Positions 9,516-17,803 of a stretch of 38,180 bases of DNA are shown piece after piece. The stretch covers positions 1 through 38,180 of the forward strand of contig JAQUHN010000013.1 in assembly GCA_028683555.1 (NCBI GenBank), given 5' to 3'. Position 1 is the stretch's first letter. Every line of letters starts with the position of its first letter. The notes below the pieces were generated by a model. That model was not told the origin of the DNA and searched no databases. It saw only the letters and a program-made list of their open reading frames with translations. The position numbers and the translations under genes are program-made. The stretch is from Geobacteraceae bacterium (GTDB lineage: Bacteria > Desulfobacterota > Desulfuromonadia > Geobacterales > Geobacteraceae).

Positions 9516-10715
9516 CTACTGATTTTTATTTGCGAACACTATTTCGTTTGCACTGCTGATTGCTTTTTTCAGCAATAGTTTTGAAAGATAAAATATGCGT
9601 ATTAAGTATGGCAAGGGATCCTCAATACTAGATATTGCGAATACTTTTTCTTTGCGATAAGGTTCTAAATATTGTTTCAGGGTATATCCTTCTTCTTTAC
9701 GTGATATGAAAAATCTTAGTATGTCTTTGTCAAGGTCAATCCAAAATATATCCTCCTTGAAAGTTGTGGCACGATTAATCTCGCCATACATCAGATGCCT
9801 GTACATTATCCACGGAAAGTTGATTCCGCAGGTGACAGCAAGTGCCCCGCTCAGATTATTCCTGCAATTTATCTCCATGAGCTTGTACACACCATTTCTC
9901 TGGTCTTTTTTGAATTCCATACAGGAAAAACCGCTGTAATTCATTTTTTTCAGTAAAAGTCGACCGTTATCCAGGATTTCAGGAATGGCCTTGCTGACCA
10001 GTACTCGTGGCGATCCCAGGAAAGGTGGTTCAAGCCGCACCTTTTGCGCGGTAAACTCGGCAATTGGTGCGCCATCGACAAAATATGAGTTGTAGTTCAC
10101 TCCTTGCCCATCATCGCCGGGAATCAGTTCCTGGATCATAACCTTGAATCCCAATGGTTCTATCCGGCTGTATCGCGCAAAGAGTTCACTTTGATTTTCT
10201 ATTCGGAACATCTTCACTTTGAAATGATCGAAAAAAGTGTGTCCTTCACATGGTTTTATCAGGCATGGATAAGTCACCTGATCAAGAAAAGTTCTTACAT
10301 CAGCGAGTGATTCGGCGACAAAGGTCAACGGAGCTGGGATGCCCCAAGAAAGTGCCGATTCATAGGTGAATTGTTTTTCAATCATTTTCTTGACTATTGC
10401 CCAATCCTCGACGGCAACAACATAGTGAGACTGCAACAGGGCTTTGTTTTTTGAGAGCACTACAACCGTATAGTCATCGGTAGGGATAAGCAGGCTGCCC
10501 TCGAACTCAGACGATAATTCAATAAGACGTGAGATAAAGTCTTCTTCGTTTTTCCTTGGGTCCGGTACCTTTACTTTTCCTTTTACATATTTTGAATAGA
10601 GACCCATTTCGTTGTCACTGTAGTTTAAGGCGTAAACGGGAACATTCATCTTGCCAAGCGCCCGTATGACTGCAAGGCCGACAATATGGGTATAAATTAC
10701 CAAGGCCTTTTTCAT
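9516..10715 (-). CDS. ATP-grasp ligase-like protein, copy 1
   Basis: The 399-residue product begins with a nucleotide-fold-like pre-domain (KKALVIYTHIVGLAVIRAL) and continues with an ATP-grasp core: CLIKPCEGH near 155-163, MIQELIPGDD near 190-200, and the metal-binding stretch MEFKKD...LMEINCRNN near 268-286. ATP-grasp enzymes join a carboxylate to an amine or thiol through an acyl-phosphate. The C-terminal 90 residues, ending DPLPYLIRIFYLSKLL, look like a membrane-associating tail. AGGAGG precedes the ATG. It resembles the second ATP-grasp protein at 16490-17644 in length, motif order and tail. Proteins of this kind (COG3919-like) occur in surface polysaccharide loci and may add amino-acid or acyl amide groups to a sugar; the reaction here is unknown. 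Confidence 0.72.
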   Translation of the reverse strand: MKKALVIYTHIVGLAVIRALGKMNVPVYALNYSDNEMGLYSKYVKGKVKVPDPRKNEEDFISRLIELSSEFEGSLLIPTDDYTVVVLSKNKALLQSHYVVAVEDWAIVKKMIEKQFTYESALSWGIPAPLTFVAESLADVRTFLDQVTYPCLIKPCEGHTFFDHFKVKMFRIENQSELFARYSRIEPLGFKVMIQELIPGDDGQGVNYNSYFVDGAPIAEFTAQKVRLEPPFLGSPRVLVSKAIPEILDNGRLLLKKMNYSGFSCMEFKKDQRNGVYKLMEINCRNNLSGALAVTCGINFPWIMYRHLMYGEINRATTFKEDIFWIDLDKDILRFFISRKEEGYTLKQYLEPYRKEKVFAISSIEDPLPYLIRIFYLSKLLLKKAISSANEIVFANKNQ

Positions 10716-10789
10716 GGGAATAGTCCTCCTGTCATTAGTTAAGGACTTGATGTTTGGGCAGGTTAGTCTGATTCCCTTGCCCGAACCGA

Positions 10790-11557
10790 CTACAAAATAA
10801 CTTTCCTCGGTTTTTCATGATAGTTTTTCGCAAAACATACTACCGGTTCCTGGTGCCATCTGGGCGAAGCGAGGTAGAACAACCGGAAGAAATTTCGTAT
10901 CAGGAAAGCAATGGCTTTCGAACGGCTTCTTATTTTCATGAAATGACTGCTGCCTTCTGGCAGGGGGAGATAGACCGTGTCAACGGTAAAACCGAAATGC
11001 TCCATGTATTCCACAAGTGTGTGATAGGTGAAATACCGGATATGTGCATAGAACTCATACCGCGACTTCGGATCAAGAGGATCGTGAAATGTCTTTCCCA
11101 TCACAAGCGGTATCATCCAGTATAAAGCTGCATAATTCGGAACTGACAAATATAACCGACCGCTGTCCTTGAGAACTCTATGAAGCTCTGTTATAAAATG
11201 ATCTACGTTGACCAAGTGTTCTATCGTTGCGAGACAGAGTATTGCATCATAGCTTTGGTCTTCCAGCGGTAACGCTTCGGTAGCGTCCAGGTCAAATGAT
11301 GACAGGTTGACCTGAAGTTTTTCCAGTTGTTTCAGGCATGTCTCGTCAACCTCATTACAGCTGAGATAGCAAGGGTAGTTGTCTTTAATCCTTTTAGCGA
11401 TAATTCCCATCCCTGCCGAGATATCAATTATATTCTTGTGGTTACGCTGTTCAAATATTTCCGGGAATAATCTGTGACGTTCATGCAGTATGGGATAATT
11501 TTCGACAGATAATCCTTGCATTCTGTCTGCTTCAAGGGCTTTTGAGTCTGTTCTCAT
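10790..11557 (-). CDS. class I SAM-dependent methyltransferase
   Basis: A 255-residue Rossmann-type methyltransferase. The glycine-rich SAM loop reads DISAGMGIIAKRI (about 46-58); the acidic strand-2 end is CNEVDE, and the following motifs are FDLDATEALPLEDQSYDAILCLATIEHL and LKDSGRLYLSVPN, all as in Methyltransf_11 proteins. GGAGG lies nine bases before the ATG. It sits between an ATP-grasp gene and another methyltransferase gene, suggesting O- or N-methylation of a sugar or of its substituent. The C-terminal part (about 200-230) is basic and hydrophobic and may touch the membrane. Substrate unknown. Confidence 0.8.
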   Translation of the reverse strand: MRTDSKALEADRMQGLSVENYPILHERHRLFPEIFEQRNHKNIIDISAGMGIIAKRIKDNYPCYLSCNEVDETCLKQLEKLQVNLSSFDLDATEALPLEDQSYDAILCLATIEHLVNVDHFITELHRVLKDSGRLYLSVPNYAALYWMIPLVMGKTFHDPLDPKSRYEFYAHIRYFTYHTLVEYMEHFGFTVDTVYLPLPEGSSHFMKIRSRSKAIAFLIRNFFRLFYLASPRWHQEPVVCFAKNYHEKPRKVIL

Positions 11558-11610
11558 GGTTGGAATCCTCCAGCTATCATCGCTGCTGCCACTGATTTTT
11601 ATGAATCAGG

Positions 11611-12468
11611 TCATGTTTTTTCCACTACAAACACCCATCTGTTGGAAAAATATTTCATAAATGACCATCTTTTTGTTGCCCGATCGAGTGCGTTGCTGAT
11701 TGCAACCGATTTTTTATCGGACACTATCTGTTTGCTCCAGAAGGTGAAGGGGCCATAACCGAAACCGACAATCTTCTTTATCCTCAATCCATGCATTTCA
11801 ATAGATTTGTTCAATTGCCACATGAAATACTTCTTGTCATAGGGAAGGGTTTCACTCACTTCTCCTGACAATGCATTTGGGGTTCCAATATCTTTCCCCA
11901 TGGCTTTTGGAAGGGTTCTTTTAATGGTTCTTATAAAAAATCGAAAATAATAAAAAGGGTCTAGGAGATAGTTGAGACGTAACAGGTTCGGCAGGGTAAA
12001 GACACCGAACCCGCCTTTTCTGAGGATTCTGCTGATTTCACGTAGAAGGTCATCATCATGCAACTGGTATTGAAAAACCCCAATGCAGATGATAGCGTCA
12101 AAATATTCTGCTGAAAAAGAAGTGTCTGCAACATTTCCAAGGACTGTCCCCAAAAATGTTTTGCAATTTGAATCCTTCAGCGATTCTTCAAGCTTCTCAA
12201 GCATTTGCTTTGAGCAGTCAAGACTCGCCACATAATGATTTTCGTCAAGTAGTGATCTTGTCAAAATCCCGGTGCCGCAACCCATATCCAATATCTTCAA
12301 TGTATTCCCCGCAGCATATTTACGAACAAGATCAAGAACTATCTTTTTTCGATTGGCCATATGCTGAGACAAATATGTGCTATCTTCATAAAGGTTATGC
12401 CAATACTCTATCGTATTGGAGAAATGATTACTAATTTTGGCTTGATTGTCTTTTGGTTGCTCGCTCAT
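11611..12468 (-). CDS. class I SAM-dependent methyltransferase
   Basis: A 285-residue methyltransferase with a canonical SAM-binding loop LDMGCGTGILTRSL near 60-73, SLDCSKQML, FDAIICIGVFQYQ and LRKGGFGVFTLPN. The C-terminal region holds a hydrophobic, aromatic segment (LDPFYYFRFFIRTI) that could dock on the membrane where lipid-linked sugars lie. AGGGAA precedes the ATG. It is only distantly like its neighbour at 10790-11557 and is not a recent duplicate. It is the last gene upstream of the two hairpins at 12599-12797. Role: probable methylation in polysaccharide synthesis; target unknown. Confidence 0.8.
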   Translation of the reverse strand: MSEQPKDNQAKISNHFSNTIEYWHNLYEDSTYLSQHMANRKKIVLDLVRKYAAGNTLKILDMGCGTGILTRSLLDENHYVASLDCSKQMLEKLEESLKDSNCKTFLGTVLGNVADTSFSAEYFDAIICIGVFQYQLHDDDLLREISRILRKGGFGVFTLPNLLRLNYLLDPFYYFRFFIRTIKRTLPKAMGKDIGTPNALSGEVSETLPYDKKYFMWQLNKSIEMHGLRIKKIVGFGYGPFTFWSKQIVSDKKSVAISNALDRATKRWSFMKYFSNRWVFVVEKT

Positions 12469-12598
12469 AGTATTGATTCCCTGTCAGTTCTTGCTGATAC
12501 TATGTAGTGTAGCAGGTATTAACGCTTTGAAAAGCTCTTGTCTGCTGTTATTGCTTGCTCTAAAAAATAACTTAACGCAGTTAAAAAACCAATAAATG

Positions 12599-12640
12599 GA
12601 AACAGGTTAACATCTTTTGCGATGCTAACCTGTTTTTTTA
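12599..12640 (+). terminator. hairpin with T-run, terminator-like
   Basis: A 14-base arm AACAGGTTAACATC (12601-12614) faces GATGCTAACCTGTT (12621-12634) across a six-base loop, and seven T follow the arm from 12633 to 12639. Read on the plus strand there is one A/C mismatch but a good U-run. Read on the minus strand the mismatch becomes a G-U pair but only three T follow. It may work in both directions. Both flanking genes are on the minus strand, so ending the lipoprotein message is the simplest role. Confidence 0.6.
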
Positions 12641-12749
12641 TAAATAATACATGTTGGCTGTTTGTTATATTTCAATAATTCATCAATTTCTGTTTGCCCA
12701 AGAACACAGTTTGGCAATAGTACTTGCTAAACTTCTTGCCTTGTTTTGA

Positions 12750-12797
12750 GGGTGCCGCAAGGCTCGGTTTGTCCACTGCCTGACGGCACCCTTTTTT
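12750..12797 (+). terminator. GC-rich hairpin with T-run, terminator-like
   Basis: GGGTGCCG (12750-12757) pairs with CGGCACCC (12784-12791), an inner AGGC/GCCT pair extends the stem, and six T follow at 12792-12797 on the plus strand. On the minus strand the stem is followed by TCAAAAC, which lacks a U-run. It lies 41 bases beyond the stop of the lipoprotein gene. It may be that gene's 3' stabilising hairpin, or a plus-strand terminator. Confidence 0.55.
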
Positions 12798-12831
12798 ACA
12801 ATTTTCTTTCTTGATAAAGCCAAAGCTTCTG

Positions 12832-14256
12832 TTACTTTGCTGCCAGGGACAGGCCATAAACTCCTTCGTCTAAAGTGAAAGTTGAAACCAATAATTCTTT
12901 ATTGGCCGACATGGTTCCATGGAACGATGCATCCCCTGCCTGGGTAATCGTTCCGGCTGCGTTCATACTCAAGGTAACCGGAGGAATAACAAGGGGGCCG
13001 AGAATGCTATCCTCTAATGTCAGGAAACTGGTGACACCTGAGGAGTTGATCGTCAGCGTTCCGTATTGCCATTGGGCAGTGGTACCTTCGAAGATCGACG
13101 AGAAGTTGTAGACACCTGCAAGGTCGCCCATCGTGAATGTCGGTGGGGCAGCCGGGTCAGTTAGCTGGATTACTCTCAACTGGAAAGAGCCTTCCCCATC
13201 CTGGGTGGTGCCGATGATCATGTTTTTATCAAGAGTCATCACACCAGCGAAGTTTGTGTCGGTAGTGCTGGTCACGACCCCAGTAGTGGGATCGATTACA
13301 AGAGTTTCGGGGTCCGGTGGCGTTCCCGCGCCTGTCGGATCGAAGATGGATGATATGGTAGAGACTAAGCCAGCATCGATAGTACCGGCACCGTATGCCC
13401 ATCCTTGTAACGCACCACTTGACAGTACATGGAACACAAATGACTTGTTGGCGAGGTCCGCATCAGAGAACGATTCTTCCATGGTTCCCCAGTCAGGGGC
13501 CTTTTGGAATATGCGGATTACTTGGACAAACGTATCGGGTGCATTACCGGAGATAGTGTCGGTCCCGATAATCAGCTCTTTGTTGGATGACATGACGTTG
13601 TGGCTGGTATTCCCCGGATAGATGCCAGTCTGTGTGACGATTCCGTTTTCATCAATGGTGAACTTGAAATCGTCAGGGTCCACAGTTGGAGGGGGGGCAA
13701 CACCGGTACTTGGCTCATAGTAGTTGATTGTTGCATCTCCCGCAGCATCTAAAGTAACGTTCAACTTTAGCCAGCCAAAATAGTTTGCGGGGACGCCGAT
13801 GCCTGTGTAAAACAGTGTAACGTTCCACGTCCCTTCGAGGTCCGTTTGTGCAAAGGTAGTATATTTTGCCGATACCTCAAGCGATTCCACGCTTTCTTTA
13901 CTGTCTTTCACTGCTGTCACTACGAAATAGTAAGTTGTGTCGACAGCGAGCTGCTCGGCACCCTCGAATGTATACGAAGTTCCATCAGTGCTGACCATTA
14001 CATCATGAACCGTCTTTGATACTCCGGATGCTTCGGCATAATAGACGTTGTAGGAAGTTGCGTCGGCCACCGCATTCCAGGATACGGTTGCCGAACTGCT
14101 GTTGTTGAAGATTGCCACAACTCCCGTGGGTGCGTCTGGCGGAGTTGTGGGGAACCAAAACCAATTGTTGCCGTCACCACCACCGCAGGCACTCATTGAA
14201 ACAGCAAGAAAGGCCATCAAGACTACTGCACCAAAACTTCTCAACAGTTTTTTCAT
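12832..14256 (-). CDS. lipoprotein with fibronectin type III domain and three tandem repeat domains
   Basis: The ATG at 14256 is chosen because AAAGGGGG stands just before it and it opens a clean signal peptide: MKKLLRSFGAVVLMAFL, then a lipobox ending MSAC with the lipidated cysteine at 24. An upstream in-frame ATG would spoil the signal. Of 474 residues, about 40-135 form a fibronectin type III domain (PPDAPTGVVA..., ATVSWNAV, SYNVYYAE). Three degenerate repeats follow at about 139-250, 267-365 and 378-474. Each begins DL(A/E)(G/N), runs into a glycine/threonine-rich beta section, and ends near a G-(I/V/T)-(V/I)-T-(Q/S) turn and an (N/D)K-(E/N)-(L/M)-(I/L)-(I/V) strand. Likely outer-membrane anchored and surface or periplasm facing. 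No enzyme motif was found; its role in the polysaccharide locus is unknown. Confidence 0.8.
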   Translation of the reverse strand: MKKLLRSFGAVVLMAFLAVSMSACGGGDGNNWFWFPTTPPDAPTGVVAIFNNSSSATVSWNAVADATSYNVYYAEASGVSKTVHDVMVSTDGTSYTFEGAEQLAVDTTYYFVVTAVKDSKESVESLEVSAKYTTFAQTDLEGTWNVTLFYTGIGVPANYFGWLKLNVTLDAAGDATINYYEPSTGVAPPPTVDPDDFKFTIDENGIVTQTGIYPGNTSHNVMSSNKELIIGTDTISGNAPDTFVQVIRIFQKAPDWGTMEESFSDADLANKSFVFHVLSSGALQGWAYGAGTIDAGLVSTISSIFDPTGAGTPPDPETLVIDPTTGVVTSTTDTNFAGVMTLDKNMIIGTTQDGEGSFQLRVIQLTDPAAPPTFTMGDLAGVYNFSSIFEGTTAQWQYGTLTINSSGVTSFLTLEDSILGPLVIPPVTLSMNAAGTITQAGDASFHGTMSANKELLVSTFTLDEGVYGLSLAAK

Positions 14257-14554
14257 TTGATACCCCCTTTTCTTCGTTGCCGACTTCCGCTCAATCATTT
14301 TTGGCGTGTCGGGTATGTTGTGAGCGCTCATTGAGTTGAGTGTTCTTGATTATCTATTTGTTACTTTTCCACGAAAAAGTTGTTTGTCAAATGGCAGAAG
14401 TTTTATTCCGGTGGTTTGGAATTACAATAATTTGTGGGGCTCTGATAAAGGGTTGATGTTAATTAATGTGTGAGGTGAAAATATTTAAGCTATAAATAGT
14501 CAGAATAGTTTTCTTTGTGTAAAAGGAGATTTCACGGTGATTGTTTGAATGGAG
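14257..14554. other. 298-base intergenic region ahead of the lipoprotein gene
   Basis: No gene seen. On the minus strand a TTGACA stands at 14390-14385, a consensus -35 box, but the -10 at normal spacing (AAAGTA, 14367-14362) is poor, so I do not call a promoter. The region is AT-rich and separates the aminotransferase stop at 14555 from the lipoprotein start. Confidence 0.4.
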
Positions 14555-15661
14555 CTATGAATAAAAGTTCCGTATTTCCTGTGCCACATATTCGATCTGG
14601 TTCCCGGCAAGGTCTGGATACATCGGCAGAGAAAGGAATTCTTCTGCACATGTTTCGGAGATCGGAAACGATCCCCGTTCAAGCCGTAATGGGCGATACG
14701 CCTCTTGTAGGTGTATGGGTAACGGATAATGAATCAGGCAGTCAATTCCCCTGTGCGCAAGAAAGTCTTTGAGCTTGTCACGATTTTTGGTTCTTATTGC
14801 ATAGATATGATAAACGTGTTGTGCATAGTCCATTTTTTTAGGAAGATTTATTTCCTGTATTTCAGTAAGCAGACTGTCATATAATGCCGCGTTTTTTCTC
14901 CTGGCTTCATTCCAATCAAGCAGGTGTTTGAGTTTTACGCTTAGCAATGCCCCCTGAATCCCATCCATGCGGCTGTTCCACCCGATCATCGCATGATAGT
15001 ATTTTCTCGTTTGACCGTGATCACGCAATATCCTTATTTTGTCGGCCAAGTCAGGGTTGGCCGTTACTACTGCGCCAGCCTCTCCGTACGCGCCCAGATT
15101 CTTGCCGGGATAGAAACTGAAGCATCCCGCAATGCCGATTGAACCAACGGGTCTTCCCTTATACCTGGATCCATGGGCTTGGCAGGCGTCTTCAATGACA
15201 TGCAGCTTATGTTTTTCCGCGAACGCCACGATCGGGTCCATATCCGCCGGCTGGCCAAAAAGATGAACAGGAATTATCGCCCTTGTTCTTGAGGTAACTG
15301 CATTCTCGAGCAATGCTGCATTCATGGTGTATGACTGTTCGTTCACGTCGACAAAAACCGGTCGTGCGCCGCACATGCTGATCGCTTCAGCTGTTGCAAT
15401 AAATGAGTTGGGCACGGTTATTACTTCATCTCCAGGGCCGATTCCGAGCCCCAGGAGAGTCAGCCATAGTGCCGATGTCCCGCTGCTGACGCCGAGCGTG
15501 AATCTGCTGCCGCAGAGGTTGGCAAATTCTTCCTCGAATCGCTCGACAAATGGTCCTCCGACAAATGCGGAACTATCAAGAACCTGCTGAATTGCCGATG
15601 CAATTTCGCACCTGATGGTTTGGTACTGGTTATGAAGATCAAGAAAGGGAACTTTCATCAT
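14555..15661 (-). CDS. DegT/DnrJ/EryC1/StrS aminotransferase, set B
   Basis: A 368-residue PLP enzyme starting at the first of two adjacent ATG codons (15661), with AAGGAG ahead of it. Landmarks: GVSSGTSALWLTLLGLGIGPGDEV (57-80), PLP aspartate in IEDACQAHG (Asp158) and the catalytic lysine in SFYPGKNLGAYGEAG (Lys187). It transfers an amino group to a keto-sugar nucleotide, probably at C3 or C4. Its first 23 bases overlap the end of the decarboxylase-like gene, which is strong coupling. It differs clearly from the set A enzyme (for example PGKNLG against PAKPLG), so it is a second activity, not a recent copy. With the separate WbpD-like and WbpB-like genes at 17804 and 18363 it forms a second complete amino-sugar set. 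Confidence 0.87.
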   Translation of the reverse strand: MMKVPFLDLHNQYQTIRCEIASAIQQVLDSSAFVGGPFVERFEEEFANLCGSRFTLGVSSGTSALWLTLLGLGIGPGDEVITVPNSFIATAEAISMCGARPVFVDVNEQSYTMNAALLENAVTSRTRAIIPVHLFGQPADMDPIVAFAEKHKLHVIEDACQAHGSRYKGRPVGSIGIAGCFSFYPGKNLGAYGEAGAVVTANPDLADKIRILRDHGQTRKYYHAMIGWNSRMDGIQGALLSVKLKHLLDWNEARRKNAALYDSLLTEIQEINLPKKMDYAQHVYHIYAIRTKNRDKLKDFLAHRGIDCLIHYPLPIHLQEAYRPLRLERGSFPISETCAEEFLSLPMYPDLAGNQIEYVAQEIRNFYS

Positions 15662-16493
15662 GCGGATCTCCTTTTTCAGGCGCTGAGCTGTCACTCATGG
15701 TTGCGATTATCGTCTCTCCGGCAAACACCTGTTGTCCATCCCTGATTGCCAGATGCAAGCCTTTCAGCTTTGGTACGATTATATCGACCTGGGAACCGAA
15801 TGTTATTAATGCTATTTTCTGGCCGAGCGACACATCGTCTCCTTGCCTCACATAGGTTACAATTCGCCTGACGAGCCGGGAGGCTATATGGATTATACCA
15901 ACTCCGTACTGTGTATTCTTAACAACCTGGTTGACCCGCTCGTTTTTATAGACGGCTTCAGGCTTTTTCAATGACATGAAGCTTCCCTTGACATGTTCGC
16001 AGAAGGAGATCTTGCCTGGTATCGGAGCCCTCGTCACATGGACATCCAGGAAACTCATTCCGATTCCGATAAGATATCCCTTTTGGTCTGGAAGTATGTC
16101 CAGAAATGGTTGGGCGAGCTTGACGCATTCATTGCCTTTCGATGAAACAGGATAGGAGCTCTCATCTATGCTCCTGATATACTTGATGACCCCATCCGCC
16201 GGAGAAACGATGCAATTCACACCATTCGGAGAAAGCCTCACTGGATCCCGATAAAACCTGATGAGGAGCATTGTCGCTGCAAAGAGCACAACCAGGACAA
16301 CGCCCGTCAAAACTCTAAAGAAAAATCCGTCGGCGAACCATAAGGACAGCAAGTGTATTCCTGTTCCGGCCAGGAAACCGATGACGAGTCCCGCGGGTAT
16401 AACGGTTTTCAAATCCAGTTCCCACTTCAGCGCCACGGGAATAATGATCAGTTGGCTGAGAATAATGCCCAAAGCGATATTTTCCATGATCAC
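15639..16493 (-). CDS. phosphatidylserine decarboxylase-like protein with extended membrane N-terminus
   Basis: The 284-residue product has the order of motifs of short-form phosphatidylserine decarboxylases: YRDPVR at 81-86, SPADG at 97-101, FLDVHVTRAP at 148-157, NER, IASRLVRRIVTYV and FGSQVD, whose Gly-Ser (about 233-234) is the self-cleavage site that makes the pyruvoyl group. Ordinary short forms have one or two membrane helices; this one has about 80 residues with three hydrophobic segments. The start is taken as GTG at 16493, nine bases after AGAGAGG and overlapping the upstream stop as GTGA; ATG at 16487 is the alternative. It lies between an ATP-grasp gene and an aminotransferase gene, overlapping both. 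No phosphatidylserine synthase gene is adjacent, so the substrate may not be phosphatidylserine. Confidence 0.85.
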   Translation of the reverse strand: MIMENIALGIILSQLIIIPVALKWELDLKTVIPAGLVIGFLAGTGIHLLSLWFADGFFFRVLTGVVLVVLFAATMLLIRFYRDPVRLSPNGVNCIVSPADGVIKYIRSIDESSYPVSSKGNECVKLAQPFLDILPDQKGYLIGIGMSFLDVHVTRAPIPGKISFCEHVKGSFMSLKKPEAVYKNERVNQVVKNTQYGVGIIHIASRLVRRIVTYVRQGDDVSLGQKIALITFGSQVDIIVPKLKGLHLAIRDGQQVFAGETIIATMSDSSAPEKGDPHDESSLS

Positions 16494-17644
16494 AATCTGC
16501 ATCCTCTCTTGCACCACATGTATGAGCCCCAAAAAAGTTCAACTAAAAATGGCAAGGGATCTCGCCTCGAAAAGACCGCCAGTTCCTTTTTGCCTTTTAA
16601 TGTTCGCAGATAATCGATGACTTTTAAGCGCTGCTTTACAATTTCTGAAACCGCCGTAGGAATGTCGGTCAGTTCGCGGATCCATATAACGCCAGACTCG
16701 AAGGAATCCACTTGGACGGAATCATTGTGCATGTCCCTGAACAACAGTGCGGAGAAATTGACTCCCGCTTTTGCTCCAAGGGTATGCCACGCCCACGTGC
16801 GAGGATTAATATCGATCAGTTTGAAAGTGTCGTCCCTTTCGTCGAACATGAACTCTACTTCCGAGAGCCCGTAATAGTTCATGTTCCTCAGTATTCGTGT
16901 CGACAGTTCTTCCAATTGTGGGATATTGCAGGTAACCACATAGGTGCTGGCGCTTCCGAAGTCCATGGGATGCTGACGCAGCCTGACAGCCATAATCTTT
17001 GCTCGTACTGCTCCGTTGCTGAAAAGTGAACAGAAAGAATAGAGGTTCTTCGGGCCTCCTTTGATGATCTCCTGCACCATGATTTCGGCTTTGTCGATAA
17101 TGGATGACATATATCGGTACTGACGAAGAAGTTCGCAATGATCATTGACCTTGATTGCTTTTCGGTGAGTAACGGGATAAAAATTCGCGGTTACCGCGGG
17201 TTTCAGGATGACGGGAAAATCCAGTTTCAACTCAGACAATTCTTCTTCATTTTCGGGAAAGAATGTTCTGGGGATGGGGATGCCGATTTCCGAGGCAAGC
17301 TTGTAGGTAAACTTCTTATTATAGGAGATTCTGGAAACCTCCCAAGCCGGAGTCGGGACAAGATAATGCCGCTCCAGTTTTTTTCGGTTTTTTGCGAGAA
17401 TCTGGACTGCTGTGTCACTGACGGGAAACAGGACCGTTTTTCCGAGGTTTTTCCTTATCGCCAGGTCTGTCAGGAAATCAGTAAAAGAATCGGGATCGGT
17501 CAGGGGAGGGCATTTGAAGAATGCCTGCTGAAACCTCGAAAAGCGGGCAATACAAAACCCTGGGTCAATAACATACACCGGGATGTCAAGAACTTCTAAG
17601 TTCCGCGCAATCCCCAAGCCATGAAAATCTCCGCCGATTATCAT
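16490..17644 (-). CDS. ATP-grasp ligase-like protein, copy 2
   Basis: The ATG at 17644 is preferred: AAGAAGG precedes it and the protein then opens with the nucleotide-fold strand MIIGGDFHGLGIARNL. The 384-residue product has a pre-ATP-grasp domain, then FPVILKPAV near 140-148, IMVQEIIKGG near 183-192, and the metal site VEFMFDE...LIDINPRTW near 263-285. The C-terminal tail ends DPLPFLVELFWGSYMW, matching the tail of copy 1 at 9516-10715. It probably joins a carboxylate to an amine. Its stop overlaps the GTG of the decarboxylase-like gene by one base, so the two are translated together. Substrate unknown; an amino-acid amide on a sugar or lipid is one possibility. Confidence 0.75.
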   Translation of the reverse strand: MIIGGDFHGLGIARNLEVLDIPVYVIDPGFCIARFSRFQQAFFKCPPLTDPDSFTDFLTDLAIRKNLGKTVLFPVSDTAVQILAKNRKKLERHYLVPTPAWEVSRISYNKKFTYKLASEIGIPIPRTFFPENEEELSELKLDFPVILKPAVTANFYPVTHRKAIKVNDHCELLRQYRYMSSIIDKAEIMVQEIIKGGPKNLYSFCSLFSNGAVRAKIMAVRLRQHPMDFGSASTYVVTCNIPQLEELSTRILRNMNYYGLSEVEFMFDERDDTFKLIDINPRTWAWHTLGAKAGVNFSALLFRDMHNDSVQVDSFESGVIWIRELTDIPTAVSEIVKQRLKVIDYLRTLKGKKELAVFSRRDPLPFLVELFWGSYMWCKRGCRL

Positions 17645-17803
17645 GGCACCTTCTTGATGGATGTTTTTCGTTATAGTAAACATCTGTGCGAGACCCCGGA
17701 ATATTGGTATCTGCTCTATTTTCCTGGACGGTCACTTTTCTTCATTTCTTGAGATCGAGTGAAGCCCACACCATTATCAGTTCATTGACTTTCAATGTGT
17801 ATT

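Larger units (their letters stand above)
12469..12831. other. 363-base intergenic region with two hairpins
   Basis: No coding frame with start and ribosome site was found. The region separates the lipoprotein gene from the methyltransferase gene, both on the minus strand. It holds two strong hairpins (annotated separately), and the T-runs that follow them lie on the plus-strand side. The promoter for the genes to the left is probably in 12470-12600, but none stands out. Confidence 0.5.

Noticed and set aside
12750-12791. Possible c-di-GMP (GEMM) riboswitch, because the minus strand contains GACAAACC within the hairpin
   Set aside because: The rest of the GEMM consensus (GCACAGGGCAAACC, GGGACGCAAAGCC) is absent and the position is downstream of a gene, not in a leader.
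12672-12857. A 61-codon open frame on the minus strand across the hairpin region
   Set aside because: It overlaps the end of the lipoprotein gene and runs through the hairpin; no ribosome site and no recognisable sequence.
14515-14772. Plus-strand open frame with a GGAG-like sequence ahead of an ATG near 14555
   Set aside because: It overlaps the 3' end of the aminotransferase gene on the other strand, where the conserved protein is certain.
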